A stretch of 6,701 nucleotides of DNA from Deltaproteobacteria bacterium (GTDB lineage: Bacteria > Myxococcota_A > UBA796 > UBA2385): contig CANHON010000262.1 of assembly GCA_947462115.1 (NCBI GenBank), positions 1 through 6,701 on the forward strand, written 5' to 3'. The number at the start of each line of letters is the position of its first letter. The stretch's first letter is position 1. The position numbers and the translations under genes were made by a program. The notes under the pieces were generated by a model. The model ran no database searches. It was not told the origin of the DNA and saw nothing but the letters and a program-made list of their open reading frames with translations. This document shows positions 1 to 4,964 of this stretch, one piece after another.

Positions 1-1
1 C

Positions 2-823
2 GCGATGGGCGCGAGGGTCATGCCCTTTCTCCACGACGTGGACTCGGTGCTGGGGTCCTCGGGCCAGTGGCTCTCTGCGAAGACCGGGAAGGACATCCAC
101 TTCGACCTCGAGGAGCTCAAGACCTGGGGCCCAGAGGTGGTCTCCGAGCAGTGGCCCAAGGTCCAGGAGAAGATCACGAGCCTCAGCAAGGGACTGTTCA
201 CCCAAGGTTTAGGGCTGCTCAACGCCCTGCTCAACCTCGCGCTGCTGCCGATTTTCGTCTATTACCTGCTCAGCGACGGCGACCGTGCGCTGGCGGCGCT
301 CCGGGATCTTGTGCCGCCGCGCTTCCTGCCGCGGGTCGAGCGGGTGGCGCAGGAGGTCGATCAGCGGCTGAGCGCCTTCGTGCGGGGGCAGCTCACCGTC
401 TGCAGCGCCCTCGCGGTCCTCTACAGCCTTGGGCTGCTCATCGTCGGCATCGACCTCGCGATCAGCGTGGGCACCATCGCTGGCGTCTTGTTCATCGTGC
501 CGTACCTGGGCACTGCCGTCGGCGTCGTGTTGGGCGTGCTCCTGGCCCTGCTCAAGTTTGGCTTTAGCTGGGAGGTGCTCGGCGTCGTCGCGGTCTTTAC
601 CGTGGTGCAGCTCATTGAGGGCTATGCGCTCACCCCGCGGATCATCGGCGACAAGGTGGGCCTCCACCCGCTCGTGGTCATGGTGGCGATCATCGTCGGC
701 GCCAGCCTGATGGGCATCTGGGGGATGTTCCTCGCCATCCCGATCACCGCCGTGCTCAGCGTTGTCGCCGCGGAGTGGATCGAACTGTACAAGCGCAGCC
801 AGGCCTACGAGGCGCGACCGTGA
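2..823 (+). CDS. AI-2E family transporter / permease (PF01594), 3' part; 5' end outside the window
   Basis: Polytopic inner-membrane protein of the AI-2E transporter (PerM/TqsA-like) superfamily. Some members export autoinducer-2 or act as ion antiporters, but the substrate here cannot be told from sequence. About 272 residues are visible, counted from the Met codon at 5. The family is usually near 350, and the frame is open to the left edge, so the true start is probably upstream and the Met at 5 is internal. After a soluble helical stretch (about residues 1-60) come hydrophobic segments near residues 68-90, 128-150, 150-182, 190-205 and 222-258. Family signatures are PYLGTAVG in the middle, a TPRIIGDKVGLHPLVV stretch, and a late LMGIWGMFLAIPITAVLSV segment. 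The stop overlaps the lipB GTG start by 4 nt (GTGA), implying co-transcription and translational coupling. Family assignment is firm; substrate and role are unknown. Confidence 0.9.
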   Translation, partial: AMGARVMPFLHDVDSVLGSSGQWLSAKTGKDIHFDLEELKTWGPEVVSEQWPKVQEKITSLSKGLFTQGLGLLNALLNLALLPIFVYYLLSDGDRALAALRDLVPPRFLPRVERVAQEVDQRLSAFVRGQLTVCSALAVLYSLGLLIVGIDLAISVGTIAGVLFIVPYLGTAVGVVLGVLLALLKFGFSWEVLGVVAVFTVVQLIEGYALTPRIIGDKVGLHPLVVMVAIIVGASLMGIWGMFLAIPITAVLSVVAAEWIELYKRSQAYEARP

Positions 824-1518
824 CGCGCGGCCCCGACGGCATCGCGACGCTCTGGCTCGGCCGACAGCGCTACCAGCCGATCCTCGAAGCGCAGCGGGCC
901 TGGCGGCAGCGCATGATCCACGAGGGCGCCGCGGAGCAGCTGTGGGCCCTGGAGCACGAACGGGTGATCACCACCGGGAAGCGCGGCCCCGGCGCCGATC
1001 TCAACCCAGACCTGCTCGCTTACCAGGGCGTCGAGCTCGTGCAGACGGAGCGCGGCGGCCTCACCACTTGGCACGGCCCCGGACAGCTCGTGGTCTACAC
1101 CCTGGTGCGGGTCCACGCCCGGGGCTTCGGCCCCAAGGCCTTCGTCGAGGCGCTGGAGGGCGCAGTCATCACCTGGCTCGGGGCCATCGGGCTCCCCGCC
1201 GACCGCCGGAGCGGGCGCCCTGGTGTATGGGTGGCCGACGAGAAGGTCGCCGCCATCGGGCTCCACATCGCCGGCGGCGTGGCCATGCACGGCCTCGCCC
1301 TCAACCTGCAGCCCAAGCTGGACGACTACCGGCTCTTCGCGCCCTGCGGCTACGCAGACACCGGCGTCAGCTCGGTGGCGACCATCCTCGGCGACGCGCC
1401 GAGCCCGATGGAGGCCGCGCCCAGCCTGTGCTCCACCATTATCGACGCCATATCAAAGGCATCATTGAGCCTGCCCGCCAGCGAGGCGGCAGAGAAAAAG
1501 ACGAAGAATATGCCTTGA
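820..1518 (+). CDS. lipB: Octanoyl-[acyl-carrier-protein]:protein N-octanoyltransferase LipB
   Basis: Cytosolic LipB moves octanoate from acyl-carrier protein onto a lysine of lipoyl domains (2-oxoacid dehydrogenases, glycine cleavage H protein), the first step of endogenous lipoate synthesis before LipA. The LipB signature RGGLTTWHGPGQLVVY lies at residues 78-93. The catalytic pair appears as Lys142 in DEKVAAIGLHI and Cys176 in APCGYADTGVSS; these numbers equal those I recall for the M. tuberculosis enzyme. I chose the GTG at 820 over the in-frame ATG at 775 because it overlaps the upstream stop by 4 nt, has a GAGG-like ribosome site about 7 nt before it, and gives a normal 232-residue protein. 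The ATG start would add 15 residues inside the upstream gene. No lipA is in the window. The lysine-rich last ~20 residues look non-conserved. The -35 element of the next tRNA unit overlaps the stop codon. Confidence 0.95.
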   Translation: MTRGPDGIATLWLGRQRYQPILEAQRAWRQRMIHEGAAEQLWALEHERVITTGKRGPGADLNPDLLAYQGVELVQTERGGLTTWHGPGQLVVYTLVRVHARGFGPKAFVEALEGAVITWLGAIGLPADRRSGRPGVWVADEKVAAIGLHIAGGVAMHGLALNLQPKLDDYRLFAPCGYADTGVSSVATILGDAPSPMEAAPSLCSTIIDAISKASLSLPASEAAEKKTKNMP

Positions 1519-1541
1519 CTGCCTGAACGATGCATGATAAG
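1515..1541 (+). promoter_or_regulatory. Candidate sigma70-type promoter for tRNA-Val
   Basis: TTGACT (1515-1520) matches the -35 consensus at 5 of 6 bases and covers the lipB stop codon. GATAAG (1536-1541) is a 4 of 6 match to the -10 after a short 15-bp spacer. A start near 1548 would give about 36 nt of leader before the tRNA. The short spacer and imperfect -10 are the weak points. The matching layout before tRNA-Pro supports it. Confidence 0.5.
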
Positions 1542-1583
1542 ACCTTTGGGTCAGCGGGTCGCGCCGCAAACAACCCACCTTGA

Positions 1584-1655
1584 AGACTCGTAGCTCAGTG
1601 GGAGAGCATCGCCTTGACACGGCGGGGGTCGGCGGTTCGAAACCGCCCGAGTCTA
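1584..1655 (+). tRNA. tRNA-Val (anticodon GAC)
   Basis: A complete cloverleaf can be drawn. The acceptor stem AGACTCG (1584-1590) pairs perfectly with CGAGTCT (1648-1654), with discriminator A at 1655. The D-stem GCTC/GAGC is at 1593-1596 and 1604-1607. The anticodon stem TCGCC/GGCGG carries one T-G pair, and its loop TTGACAC (1614-1620) holds anticodon GAC at 1616-1618. The T-arm is GGCGG-TTCGAAA-CCGCC. The 3' CCA is not encoded, so it must be added enzymatically. The GAC anticodon decodes GUC and GUU, and GUC is frequent in the neighbouring genes. Confidence 0.97.
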
Positions 1656-1658
1656 CTT

Positions 1659-1696
1659 GAGGCCACCAACTTCGGTTGGTGGCCTCTCTGCTTTTT
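1659..1696 (+). terminator. Rho-independent terminator of tRNA-Val with UUCG tetraloop
   Basis: A perfect 12-bp stem GAGGCCACCAAC/GTTGGTGGCCTC (1659-1670 with 1675-1686) is closed by a C(UUCG)G tetraloop. TCTG and a five-T run (1692-1696) follow. It begins 4 nt after the tRNA, so it should both end transcription and define the 3' trailer. It separates the tRNA from the infC promoter. Confidence 0.9.
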
Positions 1697-1750
1697 CGTC
1701 CGGCGGCCTTCACCCGAGCGCCACCGCCTCGCATGCACGCCTCCTCAGCG

Positions 1751-1779
1751 TTGACATGCCGCATCCCTTGCGCTATCTG
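1751..1779 (+). promoter_or_regulatory. Candidate sigma70 promoter for infC-rpmI-rplT
   Basis: A perfect TTGACA -35 (1751-1756) is followed after 17 bp by TATCTG (1774-1779), which matches only the first three bases of the -10 consensus. It lies between the tRNA-Val terminator and infC, where a promoter is expected. A start near 1786 would give a 5' UTR of about 127 nt. The -10 is weak, so this remains a candidate. Confidence 0.45.
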
Positions 1780-1805
1780 CCGTTGGCTCTGGTACGACCC
1801 GCCAC

Positions 1806-1860
1806 GGTGCCCCAAACGGGCGCCTCGGGCCGTCCGGCCTCCGGTCCCTCTGGGGCCACC
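1806..1860 (+). promoter_or_regulatory. Structured infC leader with two mutually exclusive stems
   Basis: GGTGCCCC (1806-1813) can pair with GGGGCCACC (1852-1860) as an 8-bp stem with one bulged C. The same downstream bases can instead form a local hairpin, GGTCCC/GGGGCC (1843-1848 with 1852-1857, loop TCT). A small GGCC/GGCC hairpin (1828-1831 with 1836-1839) fits inside the long-range form. In some bacteria L20 controls this operon through infC leader structures, so alternative folds here could be regulatory. The high GC content makes chance stems common, and no leader terminator with a T-tract is visible. Confidence 0.25.
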
Positions 1861-1912
1861 CTTTCGACTCTGGAGCTACTCTTTGCGGCGACCCCCTTCC
1901 CCACGGAACCGT

Positions 1913-2437
1913 ATGGCCGAGCCTGAGCGCACCGGCCCGCGCATCAACGAGCGCATCCGCGTCCCGCGCGTCCTCGTCATCGACGACTCCGGCGAAAAGC
2001 TGGGTGAGTTCATGACCGAAGACGCCATCCGCCTGGCGAAGGAAAAGGGCATGGACCTGATCGAGGTCGCGCCCAACGCGCGGCCCCCGGTCTGCCGTCT
2101 CGGAGACTTCGGTCGAATCAAGTACGAGAAGCAAAAGAAGGACAGTGAGGCCAAGAAGAAGCAGGTCGTGGTGGAGCTGAAAGAGATCAAGCTCCGCCCC
2201 AAGACCGACGATCACGACTTCGACGTGAAGATCAGGCACGTGCGTCGCTTCCTGGAAGAGGGCAACAAGGTCAAGGTGACCGTCCGCTTCCGGGGCCGCG
2301 AGATCGCGCACCGAGAGATCGGTGAAGAGCGGTGCATGGAGATGTTCAAAACTGTAGAAGACCTGGCCATTGTTGAAGCCCGTCCGAGCATGGAAGGGCG
2401 CCAGATGTTCATGATCATCGCCCCGAAGAAGCGCTGA
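1913..2437 (+). CDS. infC: Translation initiation factor IF-3
   Basis: IF3 binds the 30S subunit, keeps 50S from joining too early and proofreads start-codon and initiator-tRNA pairing. The 174-residue length is normal. The N-terminal domain starts with RINERIRVPRVLVID (residues 10-24) and carries APNARPPVCRLGDFGRIKYE (53-72). A lysine-rich linker helix follows (about 73-90). The C-terminal domain has KEIKLRPKTDDHDFDVKI (90-107) and VKVTVRFRGREIAHREIG (120-137). ATG 1913 is preferred: the frame is open back to 1676, but that part encodes atypical sequence. The visible Shine-Dalgarno is poor (GGA at 1905-1907, 5 nt away). E. coli infC uses a rare AUU start for autoregulation; this gene seems to use AUG, although an ATC at codon 11 cannot be strictly excluded. 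First gene of a tight cluster with rpmI, 22 nt downstream. Confidence 0.95.
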   Translation: MAEPERTGPRINERIRVPRVLVIDDSGEKLGEFMTEDAIRLAKEKGMDLIEVAPNARPPVCRLGDFGRIKYEKQKKDSEAKKKQVVVELKEIKLRPKTDDHDFDVKIRHVRRFLEEGNKVKVTVRFRGREIAHREIGEERCMEMFKTVEDLAIVEARPSMEGRQMFMIIAPKKR

Positions 2438-2459
2438 CTCGGGGCGCGGAGACACGACG

Positions 2460-2657
2460 ATGCCGAAGATGAAGACCCACAGCGGCGCCAAGAAGCGCTT
2501 CGGCTTCACCGCCTCTGGCAAGGTGAAGTTCAAGAAAGCGAAGATGCGCCACATCCTTGAGAAGCGACCCAAGTCGATGAAGCGGAAGGCTCGCGCCACC
2601 GGCTACATGGCTGAGGGCGACGCTCGGCACATTCGCGTGCTGATGCCGACCGGCTGA
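2460..2657 (+). CDS. rpmI: 50S ribosomal protein L35 (bL35)
   Basis: Small, very basic bacterial-specific large-subunit protein, 65 residues, the usual size for bL35. The N-terminus MPKMKTHSGAKKRF is the family signature. It is followed by FTASGKVKFKKAKMRHILEK, a lysine/arginine-rich KRKARATGY stretch, and a C-terminal helix ending in RVLMPTG. GGAG at 2448-2451, 8 nt before the ATG, is a good ribosome site. The gene starts 22 nt after infC, consistent with one transcript. The downstream gap to rplT (113 nt) is longer than typical and holds the candidate pseudoknot. Confidence 0.97.
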   Translation: MPKMKTHSGAKKRFGFTASGKVKFKKAKMRHILEKRPKSMKRKARATGYMAEGDARHIRVLMPTG

Positions 2658-2712
2658 ACGCCGTCGCTCGCTCAAGCTCCCCCAACCACACCAGCGGCTC
2701 GCCGCCACCGCC

Positions 2713-2762
2713 TCCCGGACGCACCGGCAGGTCGGGACCCGGCTGCCCACCTCCATAAGGAG
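2713..2762 (+). promoter_or_regulatory. Candidate H-type pseudoknot and Shine-Dalgarno before rplT
   Basis: Stem 1: TCCCGGAC (2713-2720) pairs with GTCGGGA (2731-2737), 7 bp with one bulged G. Its loop contains GGCAG (2726-2730), which pairs with CTGCC (2743-2747) to form stem 2. The connecting loops are 5, 0 and 5 nt, a classical H-type arrangement. Nine nt downstream is a strong AAGGAG (2757-2762), 8 nt before the rplT ATG. E. coli L20 represses its own operon by binding a pseudoknot operator, so this could be an analogous site. No covariation can be tested here, and the second 5-nt loop is tight across a 7-bp stem. Confidence 0.35.
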
Positions 2763-2770
2763 TCCGCACC

Positions 2771-3127
2771 ATGGCACGCGTAAAGCGCGCACAGATCCGC
2801 AAGGTTCGCCTACGGAAGCTGTTCAAGCGCACCAAGGGTTTTTTCCTCTCCCGCCGTACCACCCTGCGTCAGGCCCACGAAGCCGTGATGCACGCGCGGC
2901 GGTTCAAGTTCCGGGGACGCAAAGAGAAGAAGCGTCAGTACCGGGGCCTCTGGATCATCCGCATCGGCGCCGCCCTCAAGCCCCACGGCATCTCCTACAG
3001 CCGCTTCATCCACGGCCTCAAGAAGGCCGAGATCGGGCTGGACCGCAAGCAGCTCTCTGAGCTCGCGATCCACGACGCGGCTGCGTTCACCACGGTCGTC
3101 AGCCAGGCCAAGGCCGCGCTGGCCTGA
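2771..3127 (+). CDS. rplT: 50S ribosomal protein L20 (bL20)
   Basis: Early-assembly 23S rRNA-binding protein that in many bacteria also represses its own operon. The 118-residue length is normal. The N-terminus MARVKR and the strongly basic extension (residues 1-60) are typical. The C-terminal globular half carries the conserved LWIIRIGAALKPHGISYSRF (60-79), IHGLKKAEIGLDRKQLSELA and a final alanine-rich helix. The extension is somewhat divergent: the usual KGYRGRRS-like segment reads KGFFLSRRTTLRQAHEAVM (22-40). The start is fixed by AAGGAG 8 nt upstream. Only 7 nt separate the stop from the next gene, so co-transcription is likely. Confidence 0.96.
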   Translation: MARVKRAQIRKVRLRKLFKRTKGFFLSRRTTLRQAHEAVMHARRFKFRGRKEKKRQYRGLWIIRIGAALKPHGISYSRFIHGLKKAEIGLDRKQLSELAIHDAAAFTTVVSQAKAALA

Positions 3128-3134
3128 GGCGCTC

Positions 3135-3584
3135 ATGTCCGGTCTCCTCCTCGCGCTGCTGTTCATGGCCTGCAAAGGCGACGATGAAGTGGAGTACACC
3201 CAGTTCAACGTCGACGACGACGAGGTCGTCATCAGCGTAGGCGAGCCCGAGGTGCTGGATCCCGTCTCGACGGTGATCCGCAGCACCACGGGTGAGGTGG
3301 AGATCGGCTCGGCCGTCGTCAGCCCTGGCGGCGGCCCCATCGGCACCGACCACGAGGTCGTGATCATCGTCTTTGACGACTATCAGGACCAAGTGGATCG
3401 GGTGTCGGTGCGGACCCAATCCCCCGGTCGGGGCGAGGATGAGTACGATCTCATCCAAGACAGCGCCGACGAGGGCTACTACAAGCTCACCATCACGAGC
3501 GCTGGCGAGCCCGACGAGAAGCGGGACGACACGCTGACCTTTCGTCTCTGGCAAGCCAGCACCACGGAGGAGGAAGCTCCATGA
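3135..3584 (+). CDS. Small secreted, lipoprotein-like protein of unknown function
   Basis: I do not recognise a family. The 149-residue product starts with a short hydrophobic segment (residues 4-12, LLLALLFMA) followed by Cys13, resembling a lipoprotein signal. However, there is no positive charge before the segment and the -3/-2 residues are Phe and Met, so the lipobox is non-canonical. The rest is very acidic (many Asp/Glu, for example FNVDDDEVVISVGEPE) with alternating hydrophobic stretches such as DHEVVIIVFDDY and YYKLTITSAGEPDE. That pattern suggests a beta-sandwich domain exported to the envelope. The gene sits 7 nt after rplT, with GAGG (3126-3129) as ribosome site, and overlaps the next start by ATGA. 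It therefore appears to be a genuine member of the translation/IHF transcript, occupying the place where pheS-pheT is found in other bacteria. Confidence 0.75.
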   Translation: MSGLLLALLFMACKGDDEVEYTQFNVDDDEVVISVGEPEVLDPVSTVIRSTTGEVEIGSAVVSPGGGPIGTDHEVVIIVFDDYQDQVDRVSVRTQSPGRGEDEYDLIQDSADEGYYKLTITSAGEPDEKRDDTLTFRLWQASTTEEEAP

Positions 3585-3895
3585 CCCAGGCTCCCCCCGA
3601 GAGCGTCCACACGCTCACCCGCGCCGGCTTGACCGACGCGGTCGCCAAGAACCTGTCCGTCCAGCGCCGTCTCGCGGCCACGCTGGTGGACGACGTCGTG
3701 ACGCTCATCACGCAGGCCGCCCTTGACGGCCACAACGTGAAGATCGTAGGCTTCGGCTCCTTCAACCTGCGGGACAAGCGGAGTCGTCCGGGCCGCAACC
3801 CCCGGACCATGAAGGACGTCACCATCACCGCGCGGCGGGTCCTCACCTTCCGTGCCTCTCCGGCCCTCCGGAGCGCGCTCAACCCTCGGGAGTGA
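3581..3895 (+). CDS. ihfA: Integration host factor alpha-like nucleoid protein (HU/IHF family)
   Basis: Small DNA-bending protein, 104 residues. The N-terminal helical body (about residues 12-50, LTRAGLTDAVAKNLSVQRRL) is followed by the saddle and beta-arm: VGFGSFNLRDKRSRPGRNP (56-74) and then VTITARRVLTFRASPALRS (80-98). The LRDK...RPGRNP and ITARRV patterns resemble IHF alpha more than HU. Pro74 is the expected arm-tip residue that intercalates into DNA. The usual Gly in the RNPxTG arm motif is Met77, which is unusual. A strong GGAGGAGG ribosome site lies just upstream, and the ATG overlaps the previous stop (ATGA), implying translational coupling. The next gene encodes a MerR protein, an arrangement I associate with deltaproteobacterial ihfA loci. 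A beta subunit would have to be encoded elsewhere, or the protein may act as a homodimer. Confidence 0.9.
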   Translation: MTQAPPESVHTLTRAGLTDAVAKNLSVQRRLAATLVDDVVTLITQAALDGHNVKIVGFGSFNLRDKRSRPGRNPRTMKDVTITARRVLTFRASPALRSALNPRE

Positions 3896-3940
3896 GCGGA
3901 GCGGCGGCCCCTCCCGGCGCCGCCTCAGACACCCGCGCGC

Positions 3941-3961
3941 GCCGCGGGTTCGGCGGCTTTT
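3941..3961 (+). terminator. Weak candidate terminator between ihfA and merR
   Basis: GCCGC (3941-3945) pairs with GCGGC (3953-3957) across a 7-nt loop and is followed directly by TTTT. The stem is only 5 bp and the T-run is short. A second hairpin without a T-run lies just upstream (GGCGGC 3903-3908 with GCCGCC 3919-3924). Apart from these, the 137-nt gap shows nothing clear; no promoter for merR stood out. Confidence 0.3.
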
Positions 3962-4032
3962 GTCGCTGGCGCCGCGGAGCGAGGCCCCACTGAGCGCTCC
4001 CCGGCGACCCTTCGGGCCAGTCGGAGCGCAAG

Positions 4033-4707
4033 GTGGCAGGACCCCGAGGCAAAGATCCCCAGCCGAGCGAGCCCGCAGACGACCGTCGGGCTGCGCGCGG
4101 CCGCCCACCCACCGGGGCTCGCCTCGCCGACGCGCTCCGCCGCGCGCTGGACGACGATCCGGAAGAGACGCAGCGCAGCCTGCCGCTCCGCACCGAGTCG
4201 GCGCCCGCGCCCACTCTACCGCCGCCGCCGCCGCCGGTGTCCGCCGGCCCCGCGCCGGTCAGCGCGCCGCTGCCCTCGCCTCCCCTCGCGGCGGACCTCC
4301 CCCTCGACGACGAGGACGGCGACGTAGACGGTGATGAGGTCGTGGATGACGCGCTCATCGACAGCCCCGACAAGCTCTACTTCCGCATCGGCGAGGTGGC
4401 CCAGCTCGTCGGCGTGGACGCCCACGTGCTCCGGTACTGGGAGAGCGAGTTCCGGATGAAGCCCCGCCGCAGCCCCAGCGGCCAGCGGCTCTACCGGCGG
4501 TCGGATCTGTCGAAATTCCTGCGGATCAAGTCTTTGCTGCACGACGAGGGCTACACCATCGCCGGGGCCCGCAAGGTGCTCACCGGCGCGCTCGGTGCTC
4601 CGACGGTTGATCCTGCCCGTCTGAAGGCCGCGCTGGACCGCGTTCGCGTGCTCCGCCGCCTCATCCGCGAAATTCAGGACGAATTAGAGCTTGACGGCCA
4701 GAGCTGA
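4033..4707 (+). CDS. MerR-family transcriptional regulator with long disordered N-terminal extension
   Basis: Probable DNA-binding regulator, 224 residues. The winged-helix domain is at the C-terminal half: KLYFRIGEVAQLVGVDAHVL (114-133), RYWESEF (134-140), a GQRLYRRSDLSKFLRIKSLL stretch (150-169) and GYTIAGARKVL (173-183). A leucine/arginine-rich dimerisation helix follows (196-221). No metal-binding cysteines or ligand-binding domain are present, so the inducer, if any, is unknown. Residues 1-112 are low-complexity: a basic section (17-48), a proline run (59-85, including six consecutive Pro) and an acidic patch LDDEDGDVDGDEVVDD (91-106). The GTG at 4033 is the first start after an in-frame stop at 3991 and has GGAG 6 nt upstream (4023-4026). 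MerR genes of this type often follow ihfA in related genomes. The target genes cannot be named. Confidence 0.88.
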   Translation: MAGPRGKDPQPSEPADDRRAARGRPPTGARLADALRRALDDDPEETQRSLPLRTESAPAPTLPPPPPPVSAGPAPVSAPLPSPPLAADLPLDDEDGDVDGDEVVDDALIDSPDKLYFRIGEVAQLVGVDAHVLRYWESEFRMKPRRSPSGQRLYRRSDLSKFLRIKSLLHDEGYTIAGARKVLTGALGAPTVDPARLKAALDRVRVLRRLIREIQDELELDGQS

Positions 4708-4718
4708 CTTGTTATAAG
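4691..4718 (+). promoter_or_regulatory. Candidate sigma70 promoter for tRNA-Pro
   Basis: TTGACG (4691-4696, 5 of 6) and TATAAG (4713-4718, 5 of 6) are separated by 16 bp. The -35 lies in the last codons of merR and the stop codon falls in the spacer. A start near 4725 would leave a leader of about 70 nt. This is the best promoter match in the window, and it precedes a stable-RNA gene. Confidence 0.7.
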
Positions 4719-4729
4719 GCGTGGGCTGG

Positions 4730-4766
4730 CGGCGGTGACCCCGCCGAATCGCTCGCCGAGAGGCGA
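4730..4766 (+). other. Two hairpins in the tRNA-Pro leader
   Basis: CGGCGG/CCGCCG (4730-4735 with 4741-4746, 5-nt loop) is followed by TCGCC-GAGA-GGCGA (4753-4766), a 5-bp stem capped by a GNRA tetraloop. Both lie between the candidate promoter and the tRNA. They could be processing or stability elements of the precursor. They have no T-tract, so they are not terminators. Confidence 0.35.
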
Positions 4767-4795
4767 CCCCAAGCGGTTCCATCCAGCAACAGTGT

Positions 4796-4870
<75 letters not shown>

Positions 4871-4875
4871 TCTTG

Positions 4876-4910
4876 AAAAGCCAGCCTTCGGGCTGGCTTT
4901 TCTTCGTTTT
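4876..4910 (+). terminator. Rho-independent terminator of tRNA-Pro with UUCG tetraloop
   Basis: AAAAGCCAGCC (4876-4886) and GGCTGGCTTTT (4891-4901) form an 11-bp stem closed by C(UUCG)G. The T-rich 3' arm runs into TTTT at 4907-4910. The A-tract on the 5' side makes the hairpin partly symmetrical. Same design as the tRNA-Val terminator. Confidence 0.9.
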
Positions 4911-4964
4911 GCACATCCACCGTCCAGCACGGGCCTCCGGTCGCCGCCGGGCTAAGCCTCCGCC

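Noticed and set aside
775..819. Longer lipB starting at ATG 775
   Set aside because: It would overlap the permease by 49 nt. The GTG at 820 has the better spacing, a standard 4-nt overlap and the expected protein length.
1462..1815. Minus-strand 117-codon ORF across tRNA-Val
   Set aside because: Its product contains the DSGGFEPPTPAVSRR-type peptide that arises from reading a tRNA gene in antisense, a known spurious annotation. The tRNA on the plus strand explains the sequence.
1676..1912. In-frame 79-codon N-terminal extension of infC
   Set aside because: It would begin inside the tRNA-Val terminator hairpin and cross the promoter candidate. The encoded residues are not IF3-like, and the ATG at 1913 gives a normal-length protein.
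1745..2599. 284-codon minus-strand ORF opposite infC and rpmI
   Set aside because: It is the shadow of well-recognised genes in GC-rich DNA, with no family motif or ribosome site of its own.
3852..4373. ORFs on both strands across the ihfA-merR junction
   Set aside because: Compositionally biased Arg/Pro/Ser reading frames with no motifs, overlapping the supported ihfA and merR genes.
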